Under the pieces are notes generated by a model, which had not been told where the DNA came from, searched no databases, and saw only the letters and a program-made list of their open reading frames with translations. The position numbers and the translations under genes were made by a program. From Closterium sp. NIES-65 (lineage: Eukaryota > Streptophyta > Zygnematophyceae > Desmidiales > Closteriaceae), in the NCBI GenBank assembly GCA_948144175.1, contig CANXME010000106.1, positions 124,001 to 188,000 of the forward strand: 64,000 bases of DNA. The letters are read 5' to 3'. The first letter of the stretch is position 1. Each line of letters begins with the position of its first letter. Below are positions 10,664 to 21,720 of the stretch, piece by piece.

Positions 10664-11404
10664 ATCACGCAAGAAGCTGTCAATGAATCGACGAGATTTC
10701 TGAAGGATGCGTCTGTGGAACAACACGGACGAGTTGAAGCCCACGGCAGGGTGGTGTGCAAAAGCTATAGCAGCTCAAGGACACGCCGGCGCGGCACGCG
10801 CCGAAACCGATTCACCCAAATATCGGACGCCCCACCAACGAGCCCGCGCTGGGGGAGACAGCATGGAACGAGTGTGAACCGTTGTCTCGGACCTGGGAGA
10901 TACTCCACTCGACGCGCGCTGGACCGAGAAGATACGTGAACGCTGGAAGAACCAAGAAGCGGTGACTCCGCAAACCAACATGCCAGGGATGCCTCAGAAG
11001 AAAGATCGGCCTAACACGCGCTGGAGGCCGACTGAAAGCCACGTACATGAGCCGATGCAGGGGAGAGCGCTAATACACAGCAGCATTGTAGGTGCACCAA
11101 ACGGTCCGCGGGAAGGACATAGTACCGGTGGAGTGCGCTGGAAGACGACTAACTTGCCCAAAGTGGAGGTAGCCGAGCGATACATGGGCATTCCTGGCGT
11201 GGGCCCTAGTCTAAAGAATTACCTTATGCAACTCGAGACCGTACATTATTGCTGGGAGCGCGACAGGTATGACCGGCTGAATTCTTTCGGAAGATTGTGG
11301 GGACGTTGGCGGGCGAGGCTGACGAACGGCGGATCAAGAGTCGGACCTTGGGACAGGGCCCGCCGGATTTGAAGGAGCGGGTCAGTAGAGTGCAGGCCTT
11401 GGAC
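10664..11404 (+). other. Gypsy C region between LTR and methyltransferase, unassigned
   Basis: No gag zinc knuckle or protease motif was found. A frame at 10962-11372 reads VAERYMGIPGVGP, then YLMQLETVHYCWERDRYD and LWGRWRARLTNGG, ending at TGA 11370. Its composition looks coding (W/R-rich, globular) and it lies directly before the methyltransferase, so it may be a remnant of gag or of an associated domain. No family assigned. Confidence 0.4.
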
Positions 11405-12375
11405 ATGCCCATCTGCATCCTGGAGTTGTACTAGAGGATCGGGACCGGCCTAGTAGCGGCGCTACGAGCGGGATGTACGGTCAAGAAGTGGATTCACGTC
11501 AAGCGTGATCCAGCCGTGCGACAGATGGTGCGCCACCACGCCGAGATGCTTTGGAACGAATATCCGGACCAAATGTAGGAAGATGCGCTTCCATACGAGT
11601 CTAAATCAGAGGTCCACGACGTCAGAGATATCGCGGAGCGAGTACAGGAGAGCTGGGGGCAGATATACTTGATAATTGCAGGGTGGGAATATCAGGGATA
11701 CTCTAGAGCCGGAGAGGGCTTGGGAATGGAAGATGCGCATGGAGCCTCGTTCCGGGACTTGCGGCGGGTGTTAGAGATGGTTCAGCAGCGACAGGGAGAA
11801 GTCGCATACATTCTGGAGAATATAGACCTGGCCGAGGATAAGCGAGAGCCGGTGAAGAGAGCGTTTGAGGAGATAGTAGGAGTTCTGGGGCGAGGAGTAT
11901 TAGCCGACGCGGCGCAGCTGGGTTCGCGAGCACATCGGCCGAGGCGGTACTGGGAGAACGTGATGTCCACAGCGGCGCTGCGGCACTCGCTGGCGCTGAT
12001 GCAGCGCCCAGAACCACACTTAGTGAGTGACATCCTGGAGCCAAACCGCCTGCCAGCGCCGGTGACGTGCACCGATCACCCGTCACAGTACCAGTGTAAC
12101 GAGCTGGGCAAGCCGCGGCAAGCGCTGCCGACGCTAGTGTCCTACGCTGACGCCCACGGTTTCTGTATGGAGGGAGAGTTGCCAGGACCAGGGATGATCT
12201 ATGATGTGCGAAAGGGAGTATGGGAGCAACCGACGGCGAACGAGCGGGAGGCAGCCATGGGGCACCTGTGGGGAGCCGCGGCACACCCGGAGGTGACAGA
12301 GCAACAGCGCCGAGCCGCCTTGGGTTGAGCTATGGACACGAATGTAATGACTTGGCTCCTGGACACGATGCGGAT
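11405..12375 (+). pseudogene. DNMT3-like cytosine-5 DNA methyltransferase domain carried by gypsy C (broken)
   Basis: One frame from ATG 11405 shows the C5-methyltransferase motifs in order. Motif I (SAM binding): ICILELY, stop, RIGTGLVAALRAG. Then HVKRDPAVRQMVRHHAEML, and an acidic VHDVRDIAERVQESWG like the DNMT3 segment before motif IV. Motif IV: LIIAGWEYQGYSRAGEGLG, where a Cys is expected before Q. Motif VI: ILENIDLAEDKREPVKRAF, compared with ENV...DKR in DNMT3. Motif VIII: GSRAHRPRRYWENV. A motif IX/X-like end: ANEREAAMGHLWGAA, then MDTNVMTWLLDTM. Defects: TAG at 11432, TAG at 11576, TGA at 12326, and TAT (Tyr) at 11690-11692 in the catalytic Cys position. It would methylate cytosine in DNA, but this copy should be dead. 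Host-gene capture by an ancestor of C is inferred. Confidence 0.8.
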
Positions 12376-12901
12376 GCACCAAAAGGCGAAGGAGCTGAAA
12401 AGGGACATCGCGTGTTGTCAACACTACCGCGATCTAGAGTTAGTCGAATGGCAGAAGAAGTCACTGGCGCGGATCGAAGAGCGCTGTGACCTGAAGATCG
12501 ACGAAGGGTGGGCGGCGTACATGGCCATGGAAGCGGCCGAAGGAGTGATCAAGGGAGATGGGGAAGCCACGGTGGAGACACTAAAGAAGGGTGAACGGGG
12601 CCCCGACGAGGAGTGGATACTTAGAAAGGGGATGGATACCGAGTCAGCAGCAGCATTGCAAGAAGTGCTGAAGCAGCACCGCGGGACTTTCGCGTACACC
12701 TTACAGGAGCTGGGAAGGTGCACCACGCATGAGATGAAGATAGAGCTCACCACGGAGGTTCCTATATACCAACGGAAGCGGCGGATGAGCCCAGGAGACC
12801 TATAAATCTTCACGGAGAAATGCCACGAGCTGTTGGAAGCGAGGCTAATCCAACGTTCTGAGAGCGACTACGCTGCAGCGACCATAGTAGCCTCACGGAA
12901 A
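12376..12901 (+). pseudogene. Gypsy C RT, start of domain
   Basis: Continues the frame past the methyltransferase: a charged helical linker, then VLKQHRGTFAYTLQELGRC, EVPIYQRKRRMSPGDL, a TAA at about 12803, and RLIQRSESDYAAATIVASRK, the typical gypsy RT N-terminus. Cut at 12901 by element D; GGAAA (12897-12901) recurs at 21721-21725. Confidence 0.85.
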
Positions 12902-13034
12902 TGAGGAAACTGAAACGAGAATGAATGAACTATGAAAGAAGTGGGTACAAGTACTAACCCTAATTGGGTTGTACCCCCTATGGGATACCCCACTACAGCC
13001 TACACAAATGTATAAGCTATATAATGTTCCGACA
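12902..13034 (-). repeat. 3' LTR of D
   Basis: 133 bp; near-identical to 21589-21720, with one extra C in a run and another substitution. Read on the element's strand it starts TGTCGGAACATTATATAGC. Confidence 0.93.
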
Positions 13035-13258
13035 CACCCCCATAGGCAAAGTGGGGGAGAACAAGGGGTCACAAGACCAGTCAAGCAAAGCAAAGCAAAG
13101 CAAGCTCAGGGTGGATCTCAAAGTCACCACACAGTCCGAGCACAAGGTCAAGGCCACAAGGACAGTTTACATGCAAGCGTACACATATATATAGAGCTAG
13201 ACAAGCAAGAGCAGGTATATATATATATATGTATATATATGTGACAGTACAAGCAAGG
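13035..13258 (-). other. Polypurine tract and 3' untranslated region of D
   Basis: On the minus strand CTATGGGGGTG ends at the LTR (13035-13045). Behind it is a short AAAGC/CAAAG tandem run (about 13082-13105) and a TA dinucleotide tract (about 13217-13240). Elements Q and E share the tract next to their LTRs. Confidence 0.75.
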
Positions 13259-15444
13259 TCAAGAGGTGAGCAAGTGAGGCAAGACAGGCACAAGACCCAG
13301 CTGCGTGCAGAAGCGCTGATGATCACAAGGCGCAAGTGCCTTGGTGAACACATCAGCAGTGCTGGCCTCAGAGGCCACGTAAGCAAGCCGCAACTGACCA
13401 CGCTGCTGTAGCTCACGAGCAAGGAAGTAGCGGAGAGCAATGTGCTTTGTTCTGTGCTCCAATCTCTGCTCTCGACACAAGGCCAGCATGGCCTTGTTGT
13501 CTACGTACAGAACTGGAGGAGAACGAGGCGGCTCTCCGAGGTCAGACAGCAGGTAGGTGAGCCAGCAAAGCTCCTGTGCAGCCATGGCCCCTGCGTAGAT
13601 CTCAGCCTCACAACTGGAGCCGAGAACAGAAGACGAGCGAGTAGCCTGCCATGAAACAGAGCCGGAACCAAGGCTGAAGGTGTAACCCTGTGACGACCAC
13701 TGCGTAGCCTGGTCATCAGCCCAAGAAGCGTCTGCGTGCCCAGTGAGGACCACTGGACTCCGCCCTCCAAGCACTAGCCCCATGCCCGACGTACTGCACA
13801 AGTAGCGCAACACCCTCTTCGCTGCAGCCATGTGCTCTGGTCCGTGTCTCCCAGGAGCAACATAGCGTGCGAGAATGCTAAGAGGGTATGCAAGGTCAGG
13901 TCGTGTGCAGGTCATCAGGTACATGAGGCAGCCAACAAGCTCTGGATACGGGCCACTCGACTCTACGGACTCATCCGAAGGCAGAGCTGAGAGTGAGTGG
14001 CGAGTAGGCAGAGGAGTGGCCTGAGGCGAGGAGTACGTGAAGCCGAAGCGCTGAAGGACCTGCTGCACCATGTGTGACTGAGTCAGGGTAATGGTGTGGC
14101 GTGCTCTATCCCGGGTGATGTGCAAGCAAAGGTAGCTGCGCAGTTCACCCATGTCGGTGCACGTGTGTCTCTTCTGCAACTCGGACCTCACGTAGGCGAG
14201 TCTAGCTGTGTCAGCTGTGGCAAAGACCAAGTCGTCGACGTACACGAGGATGTAGAACGGCGGCAGAGCGGTGTCGGTGCGCAGAAACAGCGACGGGTTG
14301 GCTGAAGAAGGAGCAAACCCAAGAGCCGCAAGCGTAGTTCTCAGTGTGTCGTGCCACTCACGGGGCGCCTGGCGGAGACCGTAGACTGGACGCCGGAGAC
14401 TCCACTCGGTACCAGGAGGGAAAGACCCAGTGAAGCCAGGTGGGCGACGCAGCCAGATCTCCTTGTGCAGGCTTCCCTGCAAGAAAGCTGTGCTGAAGTC
14501 GAGAGAGTGCAGCTCGTAGTCACGGTGAGCAGCAACGTGCAGCAGTACCCGAAGAGTGGTCATCTTCGGGGTGGGAGAGAAGGTCTGAAAGTAGTCAACT
14601 CCCTGCCGCTGACTGAAGCCACGAGCCACGTACCATGCCTTGAAGACAGGCAGAGAACTTGGCGGCAGCTTCACGCTGAAGATCCACATGCCACTACCGA
14701 TGTTCGCCCAGGCGGGGGAACCTCGTCAACGTAGGTGCCTGTGGACTTCCAGGAAGCCATCTCTGTGTCCATAGCTGCCTGCCACTGAGAAGAGTAGGGA
14801 CCCTCTATCGCCTTCGCGTAAGAGCGCAGAGTCGGGATGTCAAGTGCATCCGGGTCTCGCTCAGGGGTAAGCAGTACGGACACGAGATGAGGTGAAGCAG
14901 CTGCCAGACACTGGAACTCCTCCTGCCTGTCCTCAAGGACGTGCTTGCCAAGAACACACTCACCCCCGACGGACGGAGGACAGACAGACTCAGACTCAGC
15001 GACAAGATTAGCAGTGTAGTCTAGGCGACAGCGACCAGCAAAGTCGACGAGCTCAGCAACTAGGGCAGACGCCGCAGTGGACTCGAAGGAAGGGTCAGTG
15101 ACGACAGTAGCAAGGAGACGCGTGACAGTAAGACTAGCAGCACGAAGAGAGTCCGACTCCGGGTCGGCAAGAGCAGGAAGAGATGACTTAGGAGGAGAAG
15201 GCAAAGGGGCACGCAGAGGAGCAGTGGACGGACGCAGAGACATCCGGTGCATGCCAGGGTCAGGAGGAGGACGCTGACGCGGACCACGACCACTAGTGCA
15301 AGCAGCACGGACAGGCGACGCAGGGCGAGACGCAGGCTCACGACACTCAGCAAGACCTCCAGTAGGACCAGTGTAGGGAGACGGAGCAGGCAAAGGGGAG
15401 GCCGGCTGTAACTGTAACTGTGACGAGACAGGTTGTGGACACTC
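13259..15444 (-). pseudogene. Copia D RT and RNase H
   Basis: The minus frame 14689-13259 is open and contains most of RVT_2 and RNase H: FSQRQGVDYFQTFSPTPKMT, LHSLDFSTAFLQGSLHKEI, YGLRQAPREWHDTL, ILVYVDDLVFATADT (active site), MYLMTCTRPDLAYPLSILA, GHADASWADDQATQ, SSCEAEIYAGAMAAQELCW, LYVDNKAMLALCREQ and ASTADVFTKALAP. The start of the RT domain (YSSQWQAAMDTEMASWKSTG) is in another frame at 15393-14671, so a frameshift near 14690 separates them. The domain itself looks catalytically complete. Confidence 0.9.
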
Positions 15445-17639
15445 TCAAGAAGGAGGAGCACCAGTAGAAGGCGGAAGACCAAGGAACTGCTGAAGGAGTG
15501 GAACGAAGTACGGTCGAGGCCGCGCGGCAGGGACAGCACCAGTAACCCCAGCACGAACACCAGCTCCAGCACCCTCAGTACGAGAACCTCCGGGACCCGC
15601 GACACCAGCACCCTCAGCAGCCGAAGAACCTCTAGCTCCAGTAGCACGGCTCCAGCGCCGGGCAAACCACTCGCGAAGCTCCTTTGGAGAGAGTGGCTCC
15701 CGCCGAGACGAAGCAACCGAAGAACCTCCAGACGTCACACGAACAGGTCCAGCTCCCTCAGGCTCCACACCTCCAGGCGTAGCACTCCGAGGCACAGCAA
15801 CCCCAGGCTCAGCACCCTCAGGCACAGCACCCCCAGGCTCAGCAGCCCCAGGCTCAGCACCCCCAGACTCATGACCCCCAGACTCAGCACCCCCAGGCTC
15901 AGCACCCCCAGTCTCAGCACCCTCAGCAGCACCAGAGTCACCAGTAACCTTGATAAGCTCGACTCCGTCTACCTGGGACTTACCTGAAGGGGCAGGACCC
16001 TGAGGGGGGAGGGGGTCTACCGGGGGGGGACCTGGTACAAGGAAGAGCGGGGGCGGGGGGAGGGACGGAGTGCGGTAGGGGAAGAGGCGGTAGTAGGGGA
16101 CCGACTCGTTAAACATGACGTCCTGGGAGGACAGAACACGGCAAGAGGTGGGGTAGTAGAATTGCCACCCAGGCGCGTCAGGGGGGAACCCCAGAAAGAC
16201 ACAAGGAGCAGCACGAGGGGACAGCTTGTCCGCAGACAAGTCGCGGACAAACGCCCGAGATCCCCAGACACGGAACGCAGACGCATCGCCAACCTTCCCC
16301 GTCCACAGCAGAGCTGGGGAGGTCTCCGGCCTGGAGACCCTGGGGTGGAGGTTGATCTGATGCGCCGCGTACCTCACCGCAAACGGCCACAGAAAATGGG
16401 GGGCAGTCACATGCATCATAGACGTACGAGCGACGTCCATGACCATGCCAATGCGGCGCTCAGCAATCCTTTTTTGCTACGGTGAGTCCGGAAGCGTGAA
16501 GGTCTGACGGATGCCTCGTGCACGACAGTAGGCTCTCAGAAGGCCACAAAAAAACTCTCCGCCTCTCTCCGAGTACATACGCAGAACAGGAAAGTCCGAG
16601 CCAAAGCTCTGCCTGAGCTGGAGACGAGCTGCGCGGATCCAATCGATCAACACCTCAGTGACATCACCCTTGCTGCGCAAGGGGAAGACTGTGGTGTAAC
16701 GCGAGTAGTCGTCAACAACGAGCAGGAAGTAGCGCTCGTGACCCTGTCCACGGACGCGGGCTGGGCCCCACACGTCCATGTGAAGCGTCTGCAGCGGGGC
16801 CTCTCTCGGAGGAAACTGGGAGGAGTGAGGGGCATCCCGATGGCGCCCCTCGACACAGGGGACACACGTAGGGCCAGGCCCCGGAGGAAGGGGAGGGAGG
16901 GACCTGGGAAGACCAGAAACAAGGAGACGGGAGGCCATGCCTCTGAGACGAAGCAGAGAGGGGTGACCAAGGCGGTGGTGCCAGAGGAGAGTCTCGTGAG
17001 ACAGGAGACGGCACGAACAGGGGGCACACTCAAGACCAGACCTGGACGCTGCAGCAAACACCTGATCCGACACAGCTACCCGACCAGACACAGCAACTGG
17101 AGGAGACGCAGTGGTCAGTGTGTACAGGCTCGACCCCGGCTAACGTGTAAACGTAGCCAAGTGTCGGCCTGTCCGAGCCTCAGTGCAGTGCGTCACCCGC
17201 TGACTCGCAGGAGTGAACTGGTGCACTCCCCCATCCTGTAGGTCAGCACCACTCACCAAGTTCCTAGAGAAGGAGGGGAAGTAGAGACCAGACAGGGTGC
17301 CAGAGGGAGCTGCCGGACAGGGGAGGACTGTGGAGAAGTGAGTCAGGACAGGACCCCCAGAGGGGTCAGCCAGAGACACCGCAACCGGCTTACCAAGCGG
17401 AGTGAGAGTGGTGCGGTCCCGAAAGAAGGAGCGAGAGGCCCCAGAGTCAAGGGTGAAGGCGAGGGAGGCCGAAGCCGACGCAGTACCTCAGAGAGCAGAC
17501 TCAGCATTACCTGAGGACGCAGACGCACTGGCACCAAGAGCAGTAGCCTCGCAAGCACCTAGGGCAGCAGCCTCACCAGTACCTAGAGCAGCAGTCTCAA
17601 TGCCCGTATCGGGCGGGAATCACCGGTAACAGTCACCTT
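15445..17639 (-). pseudogene. Copia D protease and integrase
   Basis: Reading leftward: protease FDSGASRSFFRDRTTLT near 17440, a stop after HLATFTR (17140), GAG-pre-integrase HETLLWHHRLGHPSLLRLRG, then the integrase core with D in LHMDVWGPARV. The second catalytic Asp is Glu (YSERGGEFF, G has HSDRGGEF), and a stop falls after TFTLPDSP (16477) just before the catalytic Glu region. 16446-15445 is open again (CVFLGFPPDAPGWQFYYP) and ends in a GGAEPGGAES-type repeat linker. Not functional. Confidence 0.85.
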
Positions 17640-19012
17640 TATCACTAATAGTCACAGCATACATGGCAGAAAGAATAGCATCAAAATCAAGATCATAGAT
17701 GGTAACTCCCGCACTAGACAGCTCGCCCCAGCGAGGGATCTCTGTGGCCTCAGGAAACTAGTGACGCCACGCGTCCGTCAGGCGGCCAAAGCAGCGCTGG
17801 GTGGGGTGCGCACCCCCACACTGCTCACCTGCACTGTCGCCGGTGCGCAGGACGTAGGTGCACGGACCAAAAACCCCACCCCGCTGGCGTGCTGTGTACC
17901 ACTCACGGAGTTGCTAAGGGGACAGGGTCTCACGACCGCGCTGCTGCTGCTGGCGCGGACCACCACCGGAGCCACTCCTCTACGTAGACCCGTGACCAGC
18001 TCCACCGCCACCTCAGCCACCTCCGCCACCTCCGCCGCCTCCGCCACCACCGCCGCCTCCGCTACCACCGCCGCCTCCGCTCCCTCTGCCACCTCCGCCG
18101 CCTCCGCCTCCACTGCTGCCACCGGTACCCCCACCCCCTCCACCACTCCCACCACCACCCCCACTCCCTCTGCCGCCTCCACCGCCGCCTCCACCGCCCC
18201 CGCCAGCTCCTCCAGCGCCCTTGCCCCCCTTGCCCTTGCCTGTGCGGCGCTTCCCCGAAGGGGCAGACGCAGCACCGACCGACTCAAACCCAACGAGGTC
18301 GGCCGCAGCAGCAGAAGCAACAGAGGGCAAGAGGGGGGAGGGAGAACACCCCTCAAAGATGGGGGTGCGGGGGTCACCAAGAGAGGCTCCTACAACGACT
18401 ATGCTCTTCTCCGCCGCTAGGAGGGCCTTCTCGAAGAGGTCAACGGTGAGAGTGGTGGGGCACACTGCTAGGAAGTGGTCCCTGACTGCGCGAAGGGAGT
18501 CAGGGAGTCGGGTGACTATGTAGTAGAGGATGATATACATGGGGGGGGGGGTTCTTGGCGCAGAACTCAGCAGGAAGCGCAGCACGGTAGCGAGAGTCAC
18601 TTGTGCGGAGGTGCCTAATGAGGTCAGCGACTGTGGGAAAGGCAGCAAGGTCGGGGAAGAGGTACAGTAGCATGAGACGGCTAAGTGCAGCAGTGGCAGG
18701 GGAAGAGTAGCGTGCAACTACAGCGTCGTACAAGGTCTGAGCGCTCTTGTACTGACTAAAGTGCGCACGCTCGGAGGTAGGGAGGTGGTGACGCGCAGCA
18801 AGACGTGCAGCAGCGTCGCGCGTGGCCCACTGGGAGCGAACAGTGGTGTCAGCATCAGTAGCAGGGGCAACAGAGGCGCCAGAGGTGAGGTCAAAGAGAG
18901 AAAGACCGTCTGCCCTATCGCACTGTAAGAACAGCTGCAGGTCATCTACCCACACGTCAAAGTCAATGGCTCGACCCTCAGCGTCAAAAGCGAGGACACT
19001 AGGGGTAGCCAT
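17640..19012 (-). pseudogene. Copia D gag, frameshifted, with Gly-rich tail
   Basis: ATG at 19012 on the minus strand: MATPSVLAFDAEGRAIDFDV, then QYKSAQTLYDAVVARYSSPA. The frame is lost at an 11-G run (18541-18551) that is ten bases long in sister element G; the next frame continues with RLPDSLRAVRDHFLAVC. A polyglycine tract (about 18010-18250) follows and then a cysteine/His segment. A TGA falls near the gag-pol boundary (about 17630). Gag would build the particle. Confidence 0.85.
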
Positions 19013-19115
19013 GACAATAGTAGACTAGCAGCGCAAACAGTAGGGTAAGGGCAGTGCAGTGACTTAGGCGCTGTGCTTACCAAACGGGGCTGCTCGGGCG
19101 GCTCGGTGGTAGGGC

Positions 19116-19239
19116 TGTCAGAATGTTCTTATCTAGCCTGTAGTGGGGTGCTCTATAGCGAGTACAACCCTGTTAGGGTTTGCTATTTGTATCCCCATTC
19201 TTGCTAGTCAAGCCCTCTTTCTTTCTTCTAATTTTGTCA
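19116..19239 (+). repeat. 5' LTR of E
   Basis: 124 bp, TGTCAGAATGTTC ... AATTTTGTCA. Differs from the 3' copy at about three sites. Confidence 0.92.
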
Positions 19240-19254
19240 TGCTATCAGAGCAGG
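19240..19254 (+). other. Primer-binding site of E
   Basis: TGCTATCAGAGCAGG, one base off the TGGTATCAGAGC iMet-type site, directly after the LTR. Confidence 0.8.
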
Positions 19255-20479
19255 TCGATCCCCTTGGATCGATCCTGTGGGTGGGTTACCACCACCTCGT
19301 TGCTTCCGCTGCAACTTCTACTGCTACTCTCTGTGCCGCACGCCCCGTGGCGTGCGGCAGTTTTTCTTCCTGCCATGCGCCCCGAGGCGCGCGGCGGTTT
19401 TCTGCCCGCCGTGCGCCCCGAGGCGCGCGGCGGTTCTCTGCCCGCTGTGCGCCCTGAGGCGTGCGGCGGGCTTCTGCCTCGTCGCTCGGCGCGTCGCCCT
19501 CGGGAGGCATTGCGACGGGCGACGGGGACCCGCGCGCCAGCCCGTCGACGCCCGTGCGCCGCTGCCCCGGCTCGTCGACGCCCGTGCGCCGCTGCCCGGC
19601 CCGTCGCCGCCCGTGCGCCGCCCGTCCCGGCCCCGCGCAGCTGCTCCGGCCCGTCGCCGCCCGTGCGCCGCCGGCCCCGGCCCGTCGCCGCCCGTGCGCC
19701 GCTGTCCCGGCCCCACACCGCCCGTGCGCCGCCAGTCCCGGCCCCGGCCCCGCCTGCGCCCCCCCCCCCTTTTCCCGTCGCCTGTCGAGGCGACCCTCGG
19801 GGGCCGCTTGCGGGAGGGGGGCGAGCGCCGCCCCCCCCCTTCTGCTGCCTGTCTTGGCGCCCTAGGCGGCCGCGCGTCGGTTCCCCCCCCTCCCCCTCCC
19901 CCGTAACCTCCCTACCCGCCATCCCGCCCTGCCTGAGTTAGGGTTTGGGGAGTGGCGAGTAGGGGGTGGCGAGTATGGGGGTGGCGGGTGTGTGGTCTCC
20001 CCTGCTCCTCCTCCTCCTCCTCTGTCTCCCACTGCTGCAGCTGCCGCTGAGGGGGGTGGGTGTGTGGGAGTCGCTGGAGTCGTGCTAGGGGGTGGGGTGT
20101 GAGTGACCCTAGGGGTGCAGTAGGGGGTGTGTGCAAGGGGGGGGTGAGACTGTTTGGGGAGCTGAATGAAGGATGCCGCTGTGTCGCTAGCAGCACCTGT
20201 AGTCCGGGGGCTTCGTCCGGTAGCCGCTGTGCCAGTCTGCCTCCTGTTGCCCGTGTGTCTGCAGCTTCACCCGTCGCCTCCTATCTCCTTTCCTCTCACT
20301 CTCGCCTCCTCCTCCTCACTTGCCCTCTGCGATAGCTTCTAGCTTTGCTCATAATTCTTAACTTTAAACTATTGCTTCTTGAACTTGTGCTCAGAATGTG
20401 TGGTGACATTGTGATCCACCCTGAGCTTGTACTGCTTTGCTTGCTCTGCTGATTACACCCCACTTTGGCTATGGGGGTG

Positions 20480-20603
20480 TGTCAGAATATTCTTATCTAG
20501 CCTGTAGTGGGGTGCTCTATAGCGAGTACAACCCTGTTAGGGTTTGCTATTTGTATCCCCATTCTTGCTAGTCAAGCCCTCTTTCTTTCATCTAATTTTG
20601 TCA
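20480..20603 (+). repeat. 3' LTR of E
   Basis: 124 bp, preceded by the purine tract GGCTATGGGGGTG (20467-20479). Confidence 0.92.
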
Positions 20604-21570
20604 AGGGAGGCTCGGCGGCTCGGCGGCTCGGCTGCTGGGCGGCTGGGTGGCTCAGCTGCAGTGCGGCTCTGGGGCTAGGCGGCTCAGCTGCAAGGCGGCT
20701 CGGCTGCTTGGCTGCTGGGCGGCTCGGTGGCTCGGCTGTCCGGCTGCTCGGCTGCTGGGCGGCTCGGCTGTGCTGCTGCAGGGCGGCGCGGCGGTCGGCT
20801 GCTCGGCTGGGTGCGGCGGCTCGGGCGGCTCGGGTGGCGGGCGGTGCTGCAGCAGGCGACAGGGCCGCAGGTAAGGGCGGCGGAGCCGCAATTGAGGGCG
20901 GCGGGGCCGCAGATAAGGGCGGCGGGGCCGCAGGTAAGGGCGGCGGGGCCGCAAGTGAGGACGGCGGGGCCGCAGGTAAGGGCGGCGGGGCCGCAGGTGA
21001 GGGCGGCGGGGCCGCAGGCAAGGGCGACGGGGCCGCAGTTGAGGGCGGCGGGGTCGCAGGTAAGGGCGGGGCCGCCGGTAGGTGGTGGGGCCGCAGGCAG
21101 GCAACGGGGCCGCAGGTAAGGGCGGCGGGGCCGCAGTTGAGGGCGGCGGGGCCGCACGTAAGGGCGGGGCTGCACGTAAGGGCGGCGGGACCGCAGGTAG
21201 ACGGCTGGGCCGCAGGGTAGGCGCCGAGGCCGCAGGGCGGTGGATCGGGGCCAGGAGAGGGCGTCGCGCGGGCCGCGGGGTAGGCGGCGAGGCCGCAGGG
21301 CGGCAGGTCGGGGCCAGGAAGGGCGGCGCACGGGCCAGGAAGGGCGGCGCGCGGGCCAAGAAGGGCGGCGCGCGGGCCGTGAAAGGGCGGCGCGCGGGCC
21401 GTAGGGCGGGCGACGAGGCCGGCGTGAGGGCCGCGAGGTAGGCACCGGGGCCGCTAGGGCGGCGCGACTGGGTGGAGGGAGGGGAGCGCGACTCGGGCTA
21501 GGGTTGAGCGCGCTCCGGGCAGGAAAAAAAACATTTCGAGTTGGTGGGCCCTAGGAACAGTTCCCACGAG
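20604..21570 (-). repeat. GC-rich repeated leader of D
   Basis: Untranslated leader between primer site and gag, interrupted by E. 20604-20860 consists of GGCTCGGCTGCT-like short repeats. 20870-21200 is a tandem array with a 21 bp unit (GGGCGGCGGGGCCGCAGGTAA and variants), more degenerate to 21440. Long frames on both strands are by-products of the missing stop codons. Confidence 0.8.
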
Positions 21571-21588
21571 GGAACCTGCTCGATACCA
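21571..21588 (-). other. Primer-binding site of D
   Basis: Minus strand TGGTATCGAGCAGGTTCC directly inside the 5' LTR; an iMet-type site. Confidence 0.8.
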
Positions 21589-21720
21589 TGAGGAAACTGA
21601 AACGAGAATGAGTGAACTATGAAAGAAGTGGGTACAAGTACTAACCCTAATTGGGTTGTACCCCTATGGGATACCCCACTACAGCCTACACAAATGTATA
21701 AGCTATATAATGTTCCGACA
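21589..21720 (-). repeat. 5' LTR of D
   Basis: 132 bp, followed on the plus strand by the GGAAA duplication. An unusually short LTR for an element with full coding capacity. Confidence 0.93.

Larger units (their letters stand above)
19116..20603 (+). mobile_element. Non-autonomous LTR element E (TRIM/LARD-like) in D
   Basis: 1.49 kb with 124 bp LTRs, a primer site and a purine tract but no gag-pol. Flanks AGGGC (19111-19115) and AGGGA (20604-20608), one mismatch. The 110 bp before its 3' LTR match the same place in D (GTGCTC...TGTGTGGTGAC, GATCCACCCTGAGCTTG, CTATGGGGGTG), and its LTR shares CTGTAGTGGGGT and TACAACCC with D. So it is a deletion derivative of that family, mobilised by its enzymes. 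The interior (19240-20340) is GC-rich low-complexity DNA of unknown origin. Confidence 0.88.
12902..21720 (-). mobile_element. Ty1/copia element D, with E nested in its leader
   Basis: 8.8 kb minus-strand element with TG...CA ends and a perfect 5 bp duplication GGAAA (12897-12901 and 21721-21725) in gypsy C's RT. Very short LTRs (133 and 132 bp), primer site, long GC-rich leader, Gly-rich gag, protease, integrase, RT and RNase H. Same family as G and Q. Frames are broken in gag, at the gag-pol boundary, and in the protease-integrase part. Confidence 0.95.

Noticed and set aside
19180-19941. Arg/Pro/Ala-rich frames of up to 253 codons in E
   Set aside because: CG-rich low-complexity DNA, open in most frames on both strands; no domain.
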